Assembly (NCBI GenBank): GCA_902362375.1
Contig: CABIVS010000015.1
Span: 62,001 to 126,000 of the forward strand
DNA from: Bacteroidaceae bacterium
GTDB lineage: Bacteria > Bacteroidota > Bacteroidia > Bacteroidales > Bacteroidaceae
DNA: 64,000 nt
Direction of reading: 5' to 3'
Part shown: in pieces, positions 45,435-54,601 of the stretch
How positions within the stretch are numbered: position 1 is the first letter of the stretch
Layout of the letters: each line of letters begins with the position of its first letter
Notes under the pieces: generated by a model
What the model saw: only the letters and a program-made list of their open reading frames with translations
What the model was told of the DNA's origin: nothing
The model's database searches: none
Made by a program: the position numbers and the translations under genes

Positions 45435-48400
45435 TTAAAATTGCAAATTAACTCCAAAAGTGAATGTACGTGAAGACGGATAACGTGTAGTATCCACTCC
45501 CATATCCAATGGGTTATTGATACCCAGTTCCGGATCAAGCCCGGAATAACCGGTTAAAGTAAATATATTCTGACCGCTCACATAGAATCTACAACTTGAA
45601 AACAGTTTACTCTTCTGGCAAATGTGACTCGGCAGTGTATAACCTATTTGCAGATTTTGCAAACGTAGGTAAGAACCATTTTCCACATAGAAAGAAGAAC
45701 CTCTCATATTATTGTTAGAATCAGAGTTGGTTATGCGTGGATATACAGCATCCAAATCTCCGTCTTTTGTCCATGCTTTTGTGTAAGCATCAGCCAAAGC
45801 GTTCTGACGTCCTGCTGAAGCAAGGCTTCCTTTAGCAACATTCCAGATGTCATTCCCAATAGTTCCCTGGAATGCCATACTTACATCAAAGTTCTTATAA
45901 CTAAATCCTAAGTTGAAACCATAAATGAGGTCCGGATTAGGATCACCGATAAAAGTACGGTCATCATCATCATTCAATTCGCCTGATTCTCCTAATTTGG
46001 CAAATTTAAAATCACCCGGTTGTGCATTAGGTTGAATCTTGGTACCGTTCTTATCCACATAATTGTCTATTTCTTCCTGATTCTGGAATATTCCTATTTG
46101 CTTGTACCCCCAGAAACGTCCGATAGGACCTCCTACATAAGTACGGCTAGTATTCCCACTCAAATATTCCGATGTAAGTCTGGTTACCTCTGTTTTATAA
46201 GTAGACATGTTCAGTCCTACGTTGTAATTAAAGTCTTTTCCTATCTGGTTACGGTAGTTGACTACTATTTCAAAACCGGTATTCTTCAAGTCTCCCGCAT
46301 TAAAGAAGGGGCTGTTAGGGAAGGCACCAAAAGAAGGAATAGGCATATTCAGCAACATGTCACTTGTCTTCTTTACATAAAAGTCCATGCTTACATCAAG
46401 ACTGTTTCTAAAGAAGGACATATCTAAACCAACATTGGTTTGCTGACTGGTTTCCCATTTTATATCTGCATTTCCTACATAGGTTGGAACGTAACCTTGT
46501 GAGTATCCGTTTCCAAAGTACCACTGATTTTCATTATTGGTGCCAATCAACGTAAGAGGTGCGTCTCTGTCAATTCGTTGATTACCATTTTGTCCCCAAC
46601 CTACACGCAGTTTTAAATTGGAAATTGTATTTTCAATGTTCAGGTTCTTAAAGAATTCTTCATTGCTCACTCTCCAACCTAATGAAACAGATGGGAAATA
46701 GCCCCAACGGTTACGTTTGGCGAATCTTGAAGAACCGTCGGCACGAAAATTGACTGTAGCAAGATATCTATCATCATATACATAATTAATACGTCCTAAG
46801 TACGACAGCATAGAAGATGTTTCTTTACCTCCCGAGGTGTTATCTCCAGCAGTTTGTGCATCAAGTATCTGATAGATTTCATCGTTACCTAAAGCCTTTC
46901 TCTTAAATGCATTAATACCTTCGCTGCTGTTCTTCTCATAGGTCATGGCAACCATTGCATCCAGTTTATGTCTGCCTATTGTAGTGTTGTAGTTAAGGCG
47001 TTGTTCCACCAGATAATTAGAAGTTACAGCGCTATTATTATTCAATTGAGTTTCTGTATTATATTTACTTTCCTGATTCGCTAAATTGTCCTCCGAAAAA
47101 GTAGATGAATAGACAGGACGGAAGTCTTTGAAAGTATCATGGTATCTTTCGAAGCTATACTGTACCCGATAGCTCAATCCTTTATACAATTTGATTTGGG
47201 CAAACACATTACCAAATACATTGAATATGTCATTGTATCTGTTAGGAAGTTCGAGCATGGCTACCGGATTAGGGTCATAAGACCACTCGGTAGGAGCATA
47301 TTTGTTATATTCGTAATTTTCAGAAGACGGATCTACCAACGGGCTGATAACAGGGGTAAAAGGATCGGCTTTTTGAATGAAATCGAATGAAGGAATTGCT
47401 CCTGCATCACGCTTTCTTATCTTTGCCAGATTGACATTGGTGCCAACCGTGATAAATTTGTTGATATCATATTCAAGATTCGCCTTAAGTGAAAGTCTCT
47501 TGAATTCAGTAGTAATGATCGCACCTTGATCATCTACATATCCTAAACTAAAAGAAGATCTTGAATTATCTGTTCCTTTACGAATACTCAGATTATAGTT
47601 CTGGTTAAAAGCTGTACGAGTTACTTCATTCCACCAGTTGGTATTATAACCCTTCTGATACTGATTGGTAAACTTATCCTTCATTGAATTTTGAAAGCTT
47701 TCATCTTTTTCATATGCTTTCATTATGAAGTTATAATATTGGTCGCTGTTCATCATGTTCAATGCTTTATAACTGTTTTTCACACCTACATAAGCATCCA
47801 ATGTTACAGTTGTTTCACCTTTCACCCCTCCCTTCGTAGTAATGAGAATAACCCCATTGGAGCCTCTTGAACCGTAAATAGCGCAAGCTGAAGCATCTTT
47901 TAATACTTCCATACGTTCAATATCAGAGGGATTCAAACTGCTAATGTTATCCATGAACTGACCATCAACTACGTACAATGGATTGTTATCATTTACAGTA
48001 CCTAAACCTCTCACGCGAATAACTGCATCCGATCCCGGTTGGCCGGAACTGGCGGCAACAAATACTCCGGCTGCCTTACCTGTAAGTAGTTCAGAGGCAT
48101 TAGATACTGCATAGTTCTTAATATCCTTACTACTTATAGAAGCCAAGGCACCGGTAAGGTCACTCTTTCTTTGAGTACCGTAACCAATAACTACAACCTC
48201 ATCCAATTTATTATCGGACAATAGATTTACATTGTACGTTCCGCTATTTGTTACATTTACAATTTCAGTTTTAAAACCTACGTATGAGAATGAAACCTTA
48301 TTTGACGATACTTTCAATGTATATCTGCCGTCAAAATCTGTGATAGTACCATTGGTCGTTCCCACTTCAAGAACAGAAACTCCAATTAAAGCCTCTCCGG

Positions 48401-48503
48401 TATTACTGTCGTATACCACACCTGAAATACTCTTGGTTTGCTGTGCAAAGACATTTGTGCAAACAGCAAGAATAAGAATTAGTAATAATAAATGCTTACT
48501 CAT
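45435..48503 (-). CDS. SusC/RagA-family TonB-dependent transporter (PUL B)
   Basis: This 1022-residue transporter has a signal peptide (VFAQQ about residue 21). A carboxypeptidase-regulatory-like domain covers about 26-100 (ISGVVYDSNTGEALIGVSVL). The plug begins at DEVVVIGYG (about 104), with MEVLKDASACAIYGSRGSNG near 200, then a barrel ending in TFTFGVNLQF. There is no STN domain, so control is expected through the adjacent hybrid two-component regulator. Codon use is AT-rich, unlike the PUL A transporter: one line (46021-46080) counts 22 G/C of 60. Upstream, 17 bp away, is an unrecognised lipoprotein gene. Confidence 0.95.
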   Translation of the reverse strand: MSKHLLLLILILAVCTNVFAQQTKSISGVVYDSNTGEALIGVSVLEVGTTNGTITDFDGRYTLKVSSNKVSFSYVGFKTEIVNVTNSGTYNVNLLSDNKLDEVVVIGYGTQRKSDLTGALASISSKDIKNYAVSNASELLTGKAAGVFVAASSGQPGSDAVIRVRGLGTVNDNNPLYVVDGQFMDNISSLNPSDIERMEVLKDASACAIYGSRGSNGVILITTKGGVKGETTVTLDAYVGVKNSYKALNMMNSDQYYNFIMKAYEKDESFQNSMKDKFTNQYQKGYNTNWWNEVTRTAFNQNYNLSIRKGTDNSRSSFSLGYVDDQGAIITTEFKRLSLKANLEYDINKFITVGTNVNLAKIRKRDAGAIPSFDFIQKADPFTPVISPLVDPSSENYEYNKYAPTEWSYDPNPVAMLELPNRYNDIFNVFGNVFAQIKLYKGLSYRVQYSFERYHDTFKDFRPVYSSTFSEDNLANQESKYNTETQLNNNSAVTSNYLVEQRLNYNTTIGRHKLDAMVAMTYEKNSSEGINAFKRKALGNDEIYQILDAQTAGDNTSGGKETSSMLSYLGRINYVYDDRYLATVNFRADGSSRFAKRNRWGYFPSVSLGWRVSNEEFFKNLNIENTISNLKLRVGWGQNGNQRIDRDAPLTLIGTNNENQWYFGNGYSQGYVPTYVGNADIKWETSQQTNVGLDMSFFRNSLDVSMDFYVKKTSDMLLNMPIPSFGAFPNSPFFNAGDLKNTGFEIVVNYRNQIGKDFNYNVGLNMSTYKTEVTRLTSEYLSGNTSRTYVGGPIGRFWGYKQIGIFQNQEEIDNYVDKNGTKIQPNAQPGDFKFAKLGESGELNDDDDRTFIGDPNPDLIYGFNLGFSYKNFDVSMAFQGTIGNDIWNVAKGSLASAGRQNALADAYTKAWTKDGDLDAVYPRITNSDSNNNMRGSSFYVENGSYLRLQNLQIGYTLPSHICQKSKLFSSCRFYVSGQNIFTLTGYSGLDPELGINNPLDMGVDTTRYPSSRTFTFGVNLQF

Positions 48504-48520
48504 AGTTTATACACTTAGAT

Positions 48521-50260
48521 TTAATTATATGAAATGATATTTTGTTTATTCGCAATAATCTTACCATCTTTCAGTTCTAATTCTGTTCCGGCGGGAAGTT
48601 CCACAATAACTCTTGCGTCATTGGCCGGAATCTCAACAGAACCATTGGCCTTTATATTTTTTGCTATATATTCTTTGGCAACAATATCAAACAAGTCACA
48701 TGGCTGGGTAGCCTGATAAGTAATGGTTTTGGCCTCTTTATGAGGATTATAATAGAGATAGACCGGATAAGGTTTCTCTACATAGAAGTCTGTGACATTG
48801 CAATCCAGCTGGAGAATACCTTCCACATTTGTTTGACAAACAATTGCGCCCAAAATGCCGACAGGAGAAGAGCTATAAACGCTAAACATACTTTCCGTCG
48901 GATTACCTTTTATCCATTTGGGACCATCGCCAATTGCAACCGGGCTAACCCCTTTTAATGACTCTTTCCCATAGTCATCCGTCTTTCGTAAACCTTCATA
49001 AGAAACATTGTCATACGTAATGTCCTTCAATTCTGGAGCCCATTGATGTTTTTCATCTATTTCCCCCGGATAGAATAAACGACACGCACTTGCATTGTTC
49101 AGCATCCACTTGCCGATAGCCTTTGCATATTGAGGTTGATATTTCACCATCGGAATGAAGGGCCAGGCGGGTTTGATACTGTTCATGAGGAATGCATATC
49201 CTCCGCTGTCTGTGATGCTTCCTTGCAGACCACTTACATCATATTCACCCCATTTTCCTACAATAATTCCCCAACCGGTTCTTCCCGCAGGGCTTTTACA
49301 TCCGTCAAATACCCAATCAAGAAGTTTGGATACATCATAGTTGGCTCCCTCTACCGCATTCAAATAGGCTGCCGTATAAACTCCAAGTGGTAAAAGAGCC
49401 TCGTAAAAACGACTTTCTTTTTGGGCAAGGAGGGCTTCGATGGCACTCTTACTATGTTGTAGATAACGTGGGTCACCAAACTTATGATAAGCGCATAACA
49501 ATACATAAGCATGACCACCGGCGGCGTCTTGTTGCAATGGAATATTATTGACCATTCCCTTCATTTGTGCATAATCAAAATAAGAGTAATCGTAATTTCC
49601 ATTCAATACCGAATCTGCTTTAACAAATTGTTCCGCAATGCTTTTTTGTATCTTCTCTGCCCCGTCTACATCGGGGAAAACATCACATATAGCATAATAT
49701 AAAGCATTGGGTAATACATCATACCACCAGTCACGACCATAGCCTCCTCCTAAAAGGGCTACTGACGGAGTCGTATTGTTCATTACTATATTCCATCCGT
49801 TATCAGAATTGAAATAATTCTGCACCATTTTTACGTAGTTATATCCGTCTTGATTAGTCTTATCAATCCCTACAAGACCAGCACCAAGAATAGCCGCCAA
49901 TGAATTCAGACTTTCATGGAACTCTCCGTTATTGACATCCTTTCCCTGACGAATATCTTTAATGGCGGTATATAAACCAAATGTAGTTTGGTCAATATTT
50001 CTGCGGGCATCATCTAACCAAATTAATGGTCCGACTTCGCTTTTATTATTCCAGTCAAAAATAAACTGGTCATACATTTTTGCTTTTTGCTTCCAGTCCA
50101 GCATTTTATAAGTTTCAGGCATATCAGGCATAGAGTCTACCCTATGGATGGAAACCTGTTCTACCTTTTCTCCAAAGTTATTTCCGTTGCTTGAGCAAGA
50201 TGCCAGAAAACAAACGGCGATAAGTAAAAAAAGACCTTTACTTCTCATTCTCATGTTCAA
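48521..50260 (-). CDS. Unrecognised lipoprotein of PUL B, probable alpha/alpha-toroid protein
   Basis: The 579-residue protein has a lipoprotein signal (FLASC; several Met codons at 50260, 50254 and 50248 are possible starts). I do not recognise the family. The first 400 residues look helical, with aromatic blocks spaced like (alpha/alpha) toroid enzymes: GGGYGRDWWYDVLPNALYYA, AAGGHAYVLLCAYHKFG and a Gly-rich SITDSGGYAFLMN. The last 150 form a beta-sandwich-like tail. That layout recalls glycoside hydrolases or lyases without matching one I can name. The gene overlaps the end of the MFS gene by at least 11 bp and is followed by susC, so it is part of the operon and possibly its surface enzyme. 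Confidence 0.6.
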   Translation of the reverse strand: MNMRMRSKGLFLLIAVCFLASCSSNGNNFGEKVEQVSIHRVDSMPDMPETYKMLDWKQKAKMYDQFIFDWNNKSEVGPLIWLDDARRNIDQTTFGLYTAIKDIRQGKDVNNGEFHESLNSLAAILGAGLVGIDKTNQDGYNYVKMVQNYFNSDNGWNIVMNNTTPSVALLGGGYGRDWWYDVLPNALYYAICDVFPDVDGAEKIQKSIAEQFVKADSVLNGNYDYSYFDYAQMKGMVNNIPLQQDAAGGHAYVLLCAYHKFGDPRYLQHSKSAIEALLAQKESRFYEALLPLGVYTAAYLNAVEGANYDVSKLLDWVFDGCKSPAGRTGWGIIVGKWGEYDVSGLQGSITDSGGYAFLMNSIKPAWPFIPMVKYQPQYAKAIGKWMLNNASACRLFYPGEIDEKHQWAPELKDITYDNVSYEGLRKTDDYGKESLKGVSPVAIGDGPKWIKGNPTESMFSVYSSSPVGILGAIVCQTNVEGILQLDCNVTDFYVEKPYPVYLYYNPHKEAKTITYQATQPCDLFDIVAKEYIAKNIKANGSVEIPANDARVIVELPAGTELELKDGKIIANKQNIISYN

Positions 50261-51500
50261 TAATATCTGTTTGATTAGTAATATTCTTAGCTAAAGGATA
50301 TGCCGCTAATTGTAATCCGGCAACAATCACCAGCGCATATTTTAATGCAAAATCTTGCGATACACAATAAGCAAGGAAGATAAACAGTAGTAAGCCGAAA
50401 GCTCTTCCAAGGAAAAGACCGAACTCGTGACTCAGGATATATGCATACTCGTTTCTATTCTCAATCTTTGCAACTGCATCAATTGTTCTCATCATAATGG
50501 GAAAATAAGCCAAGTCGAACAAAGGTTGGAATATCACTTTGCAAAGCACAAAAAGGATCACTCCTGTAGCAGAGAAGAGAACGCCGTTAAATAGTGTACC
50601 GACAAAGAATATGATTAATCCTCCTACAAAAATTTTCAAACGGTCTTCCGGGCGGGCCATACGTCCTAATACATACACCAAGACAGCAGTCAATGCTCCG
50701 CTAACTCCCTGTATCAATCCCAAAGCTCCTTCATTTCCTACCAGCTTCAACACTAATATAGCTGGGGCCGTTACTAAAAAACCTTGTACCATTCCTTTCA
50801 ATGCGGCTAGCCAAAGCATCTTTTTCCAAAGAATGTTGAAGCGGAAATAGAGGAAGTTCGTTTCTTTGGGGTTCTCAAATTTACCTTTCCACAGTGTCAT
50901 ACAGGCGATAACAGTAACAACTACTGCTGCCATAGTAACCACACAGTAAGAAGTATTGATGTTGAAGAGGAATCCAAAAACTTCTTTTCCATCTATCTGG
51001 CTGATAAATGCACCAATAATTAAAGGAACACCGATGGAGCTAATAGAAAAGAAGAAAGACTCTAGTCCGAAGAAATAGTTACGGCTATTATCGTTGGTAT
51101 TATAGAGAGCCAGTAAGTATCGGTTGGTCCAGAAGAAACCTGAAGCTGCTCCCATTAAAAAACCGGCCAGACCAAGTTCTATGAAACCAAGTGAATTAAT
51201 AGCCATCATACCGAACATGGAAATGCCACTTACTAAGATTCCTACAGAATAAAGCGTCTTCACACTGTATTTTTTTAGTAGATAACCGTTAACAAAAGAG
51301 GTCGTAATGATACCTATATACATTGCCAGCTGATAAAAAGCAACCATTACCGGATCGCTCGTGTTCCTCATGATATAGGCTCCCACAAAGATTTCTACTA
51401 TCGGTAGTACCAATGCATAAAGCATATTGGTAACCAACAGTGTTCTCATGTTAGGTTCCTGTTGCTTAAAGAACAGATATTCTTTTTTCAGTTTATTCAT
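50238..51500 (-). CDS. MFS transporter (PUL B)
   Basis: The 420-residue protein starts at ATG 51500 (MNKLKKEYLFFK). Its ATG overlaps the TAA of the GH130 gene (TAATG), a sign of translational coupling; the frame stays open 21 codons further upstream inside that gene. Twelve or so hydrophobic helices are visible (for example LVTNMLYALVLPIVEIFVGA at about 21, VMVAFYQLAMYIGIITTSFV at about 51), with a large central loop near 185-200. It is an inner-membrane transporter, likely taking up the sugar or disaccharide produced in the periplasm for the cytoplasmic GH130. Substrate is inferred from context only. Confidence 0.85.
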   Translation of the reverse strand: MNKLKKEYLFFKQQEPNMRTLLVTNMLYALVLPIVEIFVGAYIMRNTSDPVMVAFYQLAMYIGIITTSFVNGYLLKKYSVKTLYSVGILVSGISMFGMMAINSLGFIELGLAGFLMGAASGFFWTNRYLLALYNTNDNSRNYFFGLESFFFSISSIGVPLIIGAFISQIDGKEVFGFLFNINTSYCVVTMAAVVVTVIACMTLWKGKFENPKETNFLYFRFNILWKKMLWLAALKGMVQGFLVTAPAILVLKLVGNEGALGLIQGVSGALTAVLVYVLGRMARPEDRLKIFVGGLIIFFVGTLFNGVLFSATGVILFVLCKVIFQPLFDLAYFPIMMRTIDAVAKIENRNEYAYILSHEFGLFLGRAFGLLLFIFLAYCVSQDFALKYALVIVAGLQLAAYPLAKNITNQTDIIEHENEK

Positions 51501-52558
51501 TACTTCTCTTGTGTCTGTTTTAATACATTTAATATCTCTGAAATAGAAAGCTCTGCTTTGCAAATCACTTCATCGCTTGCTCCATAATACATGGTTATCG
51601 TATCGCCGTCCACGAAATGACCATTAGTGAAAACAACATTTCCGAAGAAACCTGTTTGCTCATAAGCTGCGATAGGTTCCATGATAGGTTCTTCACTTCT
51701 TGCAATCACTTGCGACGGATCATTTAAATCGAGTAATAAAGCTCCCAAGCAATAACGGTGATTAAAATCGGCTCCATGATAAATCTCCAGCCAGCCTTCT
51801 TCTGTCTTTATTGGAGCAGCTCCTGCTCCTATACGTGCACAATCCCACATTCCGTCACGAGTGGTTGCTACACATTTGTGGTTTCCCCAGTGCAAGCGGT
51901 CGGGCGATTCTGCCAACCATATGTAATTGCCACCAAGTTCAGGACTACTGGGGCGATGAAGAGCAAAATACTTGTCACCTATCTTCTGTTCAAACAATGC
52001 ACAATCTTTATTATGCGGTGGGAATATCATCCCATGCCGTGTATAGTTTTTCCAATCATTGGTGTGAATCAGTCCAACCCCTACAGCTACCGATGATACT
52101 TCTGTGAAAGTAAGGTAAAAGCCATCTTCGGTTGTTGCAACACGACAATCCTCAATGCCGAATGCTTCCAGCTCTCCTTTTCCGAAAATAGGTGGAAATT
52201 CCGGTTCATCTTTGAAGTGAATACCGTCGGTACTTGAAACCAGACGTAAGTAAGACATCGTGGTCAGGTAATTCTTTCCTTTGTAACCGATAACGCGTGG
52301 GTCTGAAGCATCCAAATCGGGATCATTCTTTAAAAACGAAACCACTTCTATTTTTCCTTTTTCATTATATATAGGAAAACTGATAATTCCTTCTTTCTGT
52401 ATAGGTCTTTCTGCGACGCGTAAAAGTAACCAAATTTTGCCTTGATATTTGAAAACTCCGGGATTTAACAAACATGTAATTTCCATTCCGTTGATTCCCG
52501 CTTTTAAATCTTTTGGAGCCAGTAGGGGGTTCTGCTCACATCTTTTAGCTATATCCAT
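51500..52558 (-). CDS. GH130-family mannoside phosphorylase or mannosidase
   Basis: The 352-residue protein starts at ATG 52558 (MDIAKRCEQNPLLAP). The open frame extends 11 codons further to 52591, where the promoter element lies, so that extension is unlikely. It has no signal peptide, so it is cytoplasmic. The five-bladed propeller blocks of GH130 are seen in order: NPLLAPKDL, LLLRVAERP, DASDPRVIGYKGKNYLT, GIEDCRVATTEDGFYLTFTE, ALHRPSSPELGGNYIWLAES, GWLEIYHGAD and YYGASDEVI. The family holds both inverting phosphorylases of beta-mannosides and hydrolases of beta-1,2-mannosides; the subfamily cannot be settled by eye. It is the first gene of the PUL B operon and coupled to the MFS gene. Confidence 0.88.
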   Translation of the reverse strand: MDIAKRCEQNPLLAPKDLKAGINGMEITCLLNPGVFKYQGKIWLLLRVAERPIQKEGIISFPIYNEKGKIEVVSFLKNDPDLDASDPRVIGYKGKNYLTTMSYLRLVSSTDGIHFKDEPEFPPIFGKGELEAFGIEDCRVATTEDGFYLTFTEVSSVAVGVGLIHTNDWKNYTRHGMIFPPHNKDCALFEQKIGDKYFALHRPSSPELGGNYIWLAESPDRLHWGNHKCVATTRDGMWDCARIGAGAAPIKTEEGWLEIYHGADFNHRYCLGALLLDLNDPSQVIARSEEPIMEPIAAYEQTGFFGNVVFTNGHFVDGDTITMYYGASDEVICKAELSISEILNVLKQTQEK

Positions 52559-52588
52559 AATATTTCGATTAGTGATTATTTCTGTGAG

Positions 52589-52596
52589 CAAAAGTA
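52589..52596 (-). promoter_or_regulatory. -7 promoter element TACTTTTG for the PUL B operon
   Basis: Minus-strand TACTTTTG fits TAnnTTTG, 30 bp upstream of the GH130 ATG. No -33 TTTG at good spacing, as often for activator-dependent Bacteroides promoters. Two direct repeats upstream could bind the hybrid regulator. Confidence 0.4.
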
Positions 52597-52845
52597 TGGG
52601 ATGAGAGACAGGAAAGCGTTTACTATATTCTCAAAGAAGTGTACACATGCTCAAGAACATGTTTTTAAGAGAGTGATATTCAGGGACAATTTTAGAATAG
52701 ACAGAGATATTCGTACTTACATGCTATTGTTGCGTAAATGCTTGTTTTACAGTTTAATAAGTGGCATTCTGAAGTGTATTATATTCTCATAAATGTATAG
52801 TATAGTTTCTTTGAGGAGTGAAAAGAAACGTATCAAGATAAAAAG

Positions 52846-52889
52846 ACAAGAGGCTAAACTCAAAAATATAATTTGAGAAAGCCTCTTGT
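52846..52889 (-). terminator. Intrinsic terminator of nadB
   Basis: ACAAGAGGCT (52846-52855) pairs with AGCCTCTTGT (52880-52889), and inside it CTCAAA pairs with TTTGAG. On the minus strand TTTT follows. It starts 35 bp after the nadB stop. Confidence 0.85.
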
Positions 52890-52923
52890 TTCTTTATTTT
52901 TAATAAGAATAATACTGTAAATT

Positions 52924-54495
52924 CTATTTCTTTGCATGCGGATAATCAATCGTATAATGCAATCCGCGACTCTCCTTACGCTCCATTGCCTGACGCATAA
53001 TCAGATAACCCACGTTCACCATATTACGCAATTCGCAGATTTCTCTGGACGCTACGCTGCGCTTGAACAAGCTTTCAGTTTCCTCGTAGATAATATCCAG
53101 TCTGTCCCACGCCCGTTTCAGACGGAGGTCGCTGCGGACAATACCTACATAAGTACTCATAATCTGGTTCACTTCCTTCATGCTCTGCGTAATGAGCACC
53201 ATTTCTTCCGGTGAGCGGGTTCCCTCATCATTCCATTCGGGAATATCTTCATTATAAGAATATTGATCGACCGCTTGCAGACTGTGTTTGGCAGCAGCGT
53301 CGGCATATACCACTGCTTCAATCAATGAGTTTGAAGCCAGGCGGTTACCTCCGTGTAATCCCGTGCAGGAACATTCTCCCACGGCATAAAGACGTTCGAT
53401 GGAAGATTGTCCGTCCAGGTCGACAAGGATACCTCCGCAGAGATAGTGAGCGGCCGGGGCTACCGGAATATAATCTTTAGTGATGTCGATGCCCAGGCTA
53501 AGACATTTCTCGTAAATATTAGGGAAATGTTTCTTTGTTTCTTCGGGATCTTTGTGGGTAACATCCAGATATACATGGTCGTCTCCACGATTCTTCATCT
53601 CGTTGTCGATGGCACGTGCCACGATGTCACGGGGAGCCAGGGAAAGACGGGGGTCGTATTTCTGCATGAACTCTTTGCCATCCATGGTGCGCAGTACGCC
53701 TCCGTAGCCGCGCATCGCTTCCGTTATCAGGAAAGAAGGGCGATCTCCCGGGTGATACAGGGCGGTAGGATGGAACTGTACAAACTCCATATCCTTCACC
53801 GTACCTTTGGCACGATACACCATAGCGATACCGTCTCCGGTAGCGACTAGCGGGTTAGTGGTCGTTTTATAAACGGCTCCTACTCCACCGGTAGCCATCA
53901 ATGTCACTTTCGCAAGATACGTATCTACTTTTCCCGTTTTCGGATCGAGGATATAAGCGCCGTAGCATTTAATATCCGGTGTCTGACGGGTTACGGTAAC
54001 CCCCAGATGATGCTGTGTCAGGATTTCAATGGCAAACTGGTTTTCGATGACCGTGATATTCGGATGCCGTTGCACGGCTTTAATCAGACTGTCCTGAATC
54101 TCTGCTCCTGTATTGTCTTTATGGTGAAGAATACGGAACTCCGAGTGTCCTCCTTCGCGGTGCAAGTCAAATTCGCCTTTCTCGTTTTTGTCAAAGTCCA
54201 CTCCCCATTTAATCAGTTCTTCAATTTGTGCGGGAGCTTCGCGCACTACCTTTTCTACTGCGGCACGGTTGCTGATCCAGTCGCCTGCAATCATCGTATC
54301 TTCGATGTGCTTGTCGAAATTATCCACCAGAAGGTTGGTGACGGAGGCTACCCCTCCTTGGGCGAAGTACGTGTTGGCCTCCTCCAGCCCGCTTTTACAG
54401 ATAAGAGCAACTTTACCTTTGTGCGCCACTTTCAGCGCAAAACTCATACCGGCAATTCCGGAACCGATAACGAGGAAATCGAATTTTCTTACCAT
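52924..54495 (-). CDS. nadB: L-aspartate oxidase
   Basis: The 523-residue FAD enzyme starts at ATG 54495 (MVRKFDFLVIGSG). A TAGCTTTG -7 element at 54516-54523 overlaps the longer GTG-start candidate at 54513, which supports the ATG. The dinucleotide fold GSGIAGMSFAL is at residues 11-21. The family blocks YFAQGGVASV, FDLHREGGHSEFRILH, AAHYLCGGILVDLDG and CTGLHGGNRLASNSL are all present. It oxidises L-aspartate to iminoaspartate in the cytoplasm, the first step of NAD biosynthesis; in anaerobes fumarate can serve as electron acceptor. nadA and nadC are not nearby. Confidence 0.96.
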   Translation of the reverse strand: MVRKFDFLVIGSGIAGMSFALKVAHKGKVALICKSGLEEANTYFAQGGVASVTNLLVDNFDKHIEDTMIAGDWISNRAAVEKVVREAPAQIEELIKWGVDFDKNEKGEFDLHREGGHSEFRILHHKDNTGAEIQDSLIKAVQRHPNITVIENQFAIEILTQHHLGVTVTRQTPDIKCYGAYILDPKTGKVDTYLAKVTLMATGGVGAVYKTTTNPLVATGDGIAMVYRAKGTVKDMEFVQFHPTALYHPGDRPSFLITEAMRGYGGVLRTMDGKEFMQKYDPRLSLAPRDIVARAIDNEMKNRGDDHVYLDVTHKDPEETKKHFPNIYEKCLSLGIDITKDYIPVAPAAHYLCGGILVDLDGQSSIERLYAVGECSCTGLHGGNRLASNSLIEAVVYADAAAKHSLQAVDQYSYNEDIPEWNDEGTRSPEEMVLITQSMKEVNQIMSTYVGIVRSDLRLKRAWDRLDIIYEETESLFKRSVASREICELRNMVNVGYLIMRQAMERKESRGLHYTIDYPHAKK

Positions 54496-54515
54496 AATCT
54501 TGTTATTTCTCACCG

Positions 54516-54523
54516 CAAAGCTA
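54516..54523 (-). promoter_or_regulatory. -7 promoter element TAGCTTTG for nadB
   Basis: Minus-strand TAGCTTTG fits the Bacteroides -7 box 20 bp ahead of the ATG at 54495 and decides against the upstream GTG start. Confidence 0.5.
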
Positions 54524-54601
54524 CAAAATAAGTTACTTCGTTGTACTTTTCGTTGTCACTAATTCATAAAATTGCTACCTTGCAGGCAAAAATCTGACAA
54601 A

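Larger units (their letters stand above)
52559..52923. other. Gene-free region between PUL B and nadB
   Basis: This 365-bp AT-rich stretch has no credible gene. It holds the PUL B -7 element (52589-52596), two copies of TATATTCTCA (52624-52633 and 52780-52789) and the nadB terminator (52846-52889). A 63-codon plus-strand frame is unsupported. Confidence 0.6.

Noticed and set aside
52601..52792. 63-codon plus-strand frame in the PUL B promoter region
   Set aside because: It overlaps the promoter and repeats and has no ribosome binding site, homologous motif or partner gene.
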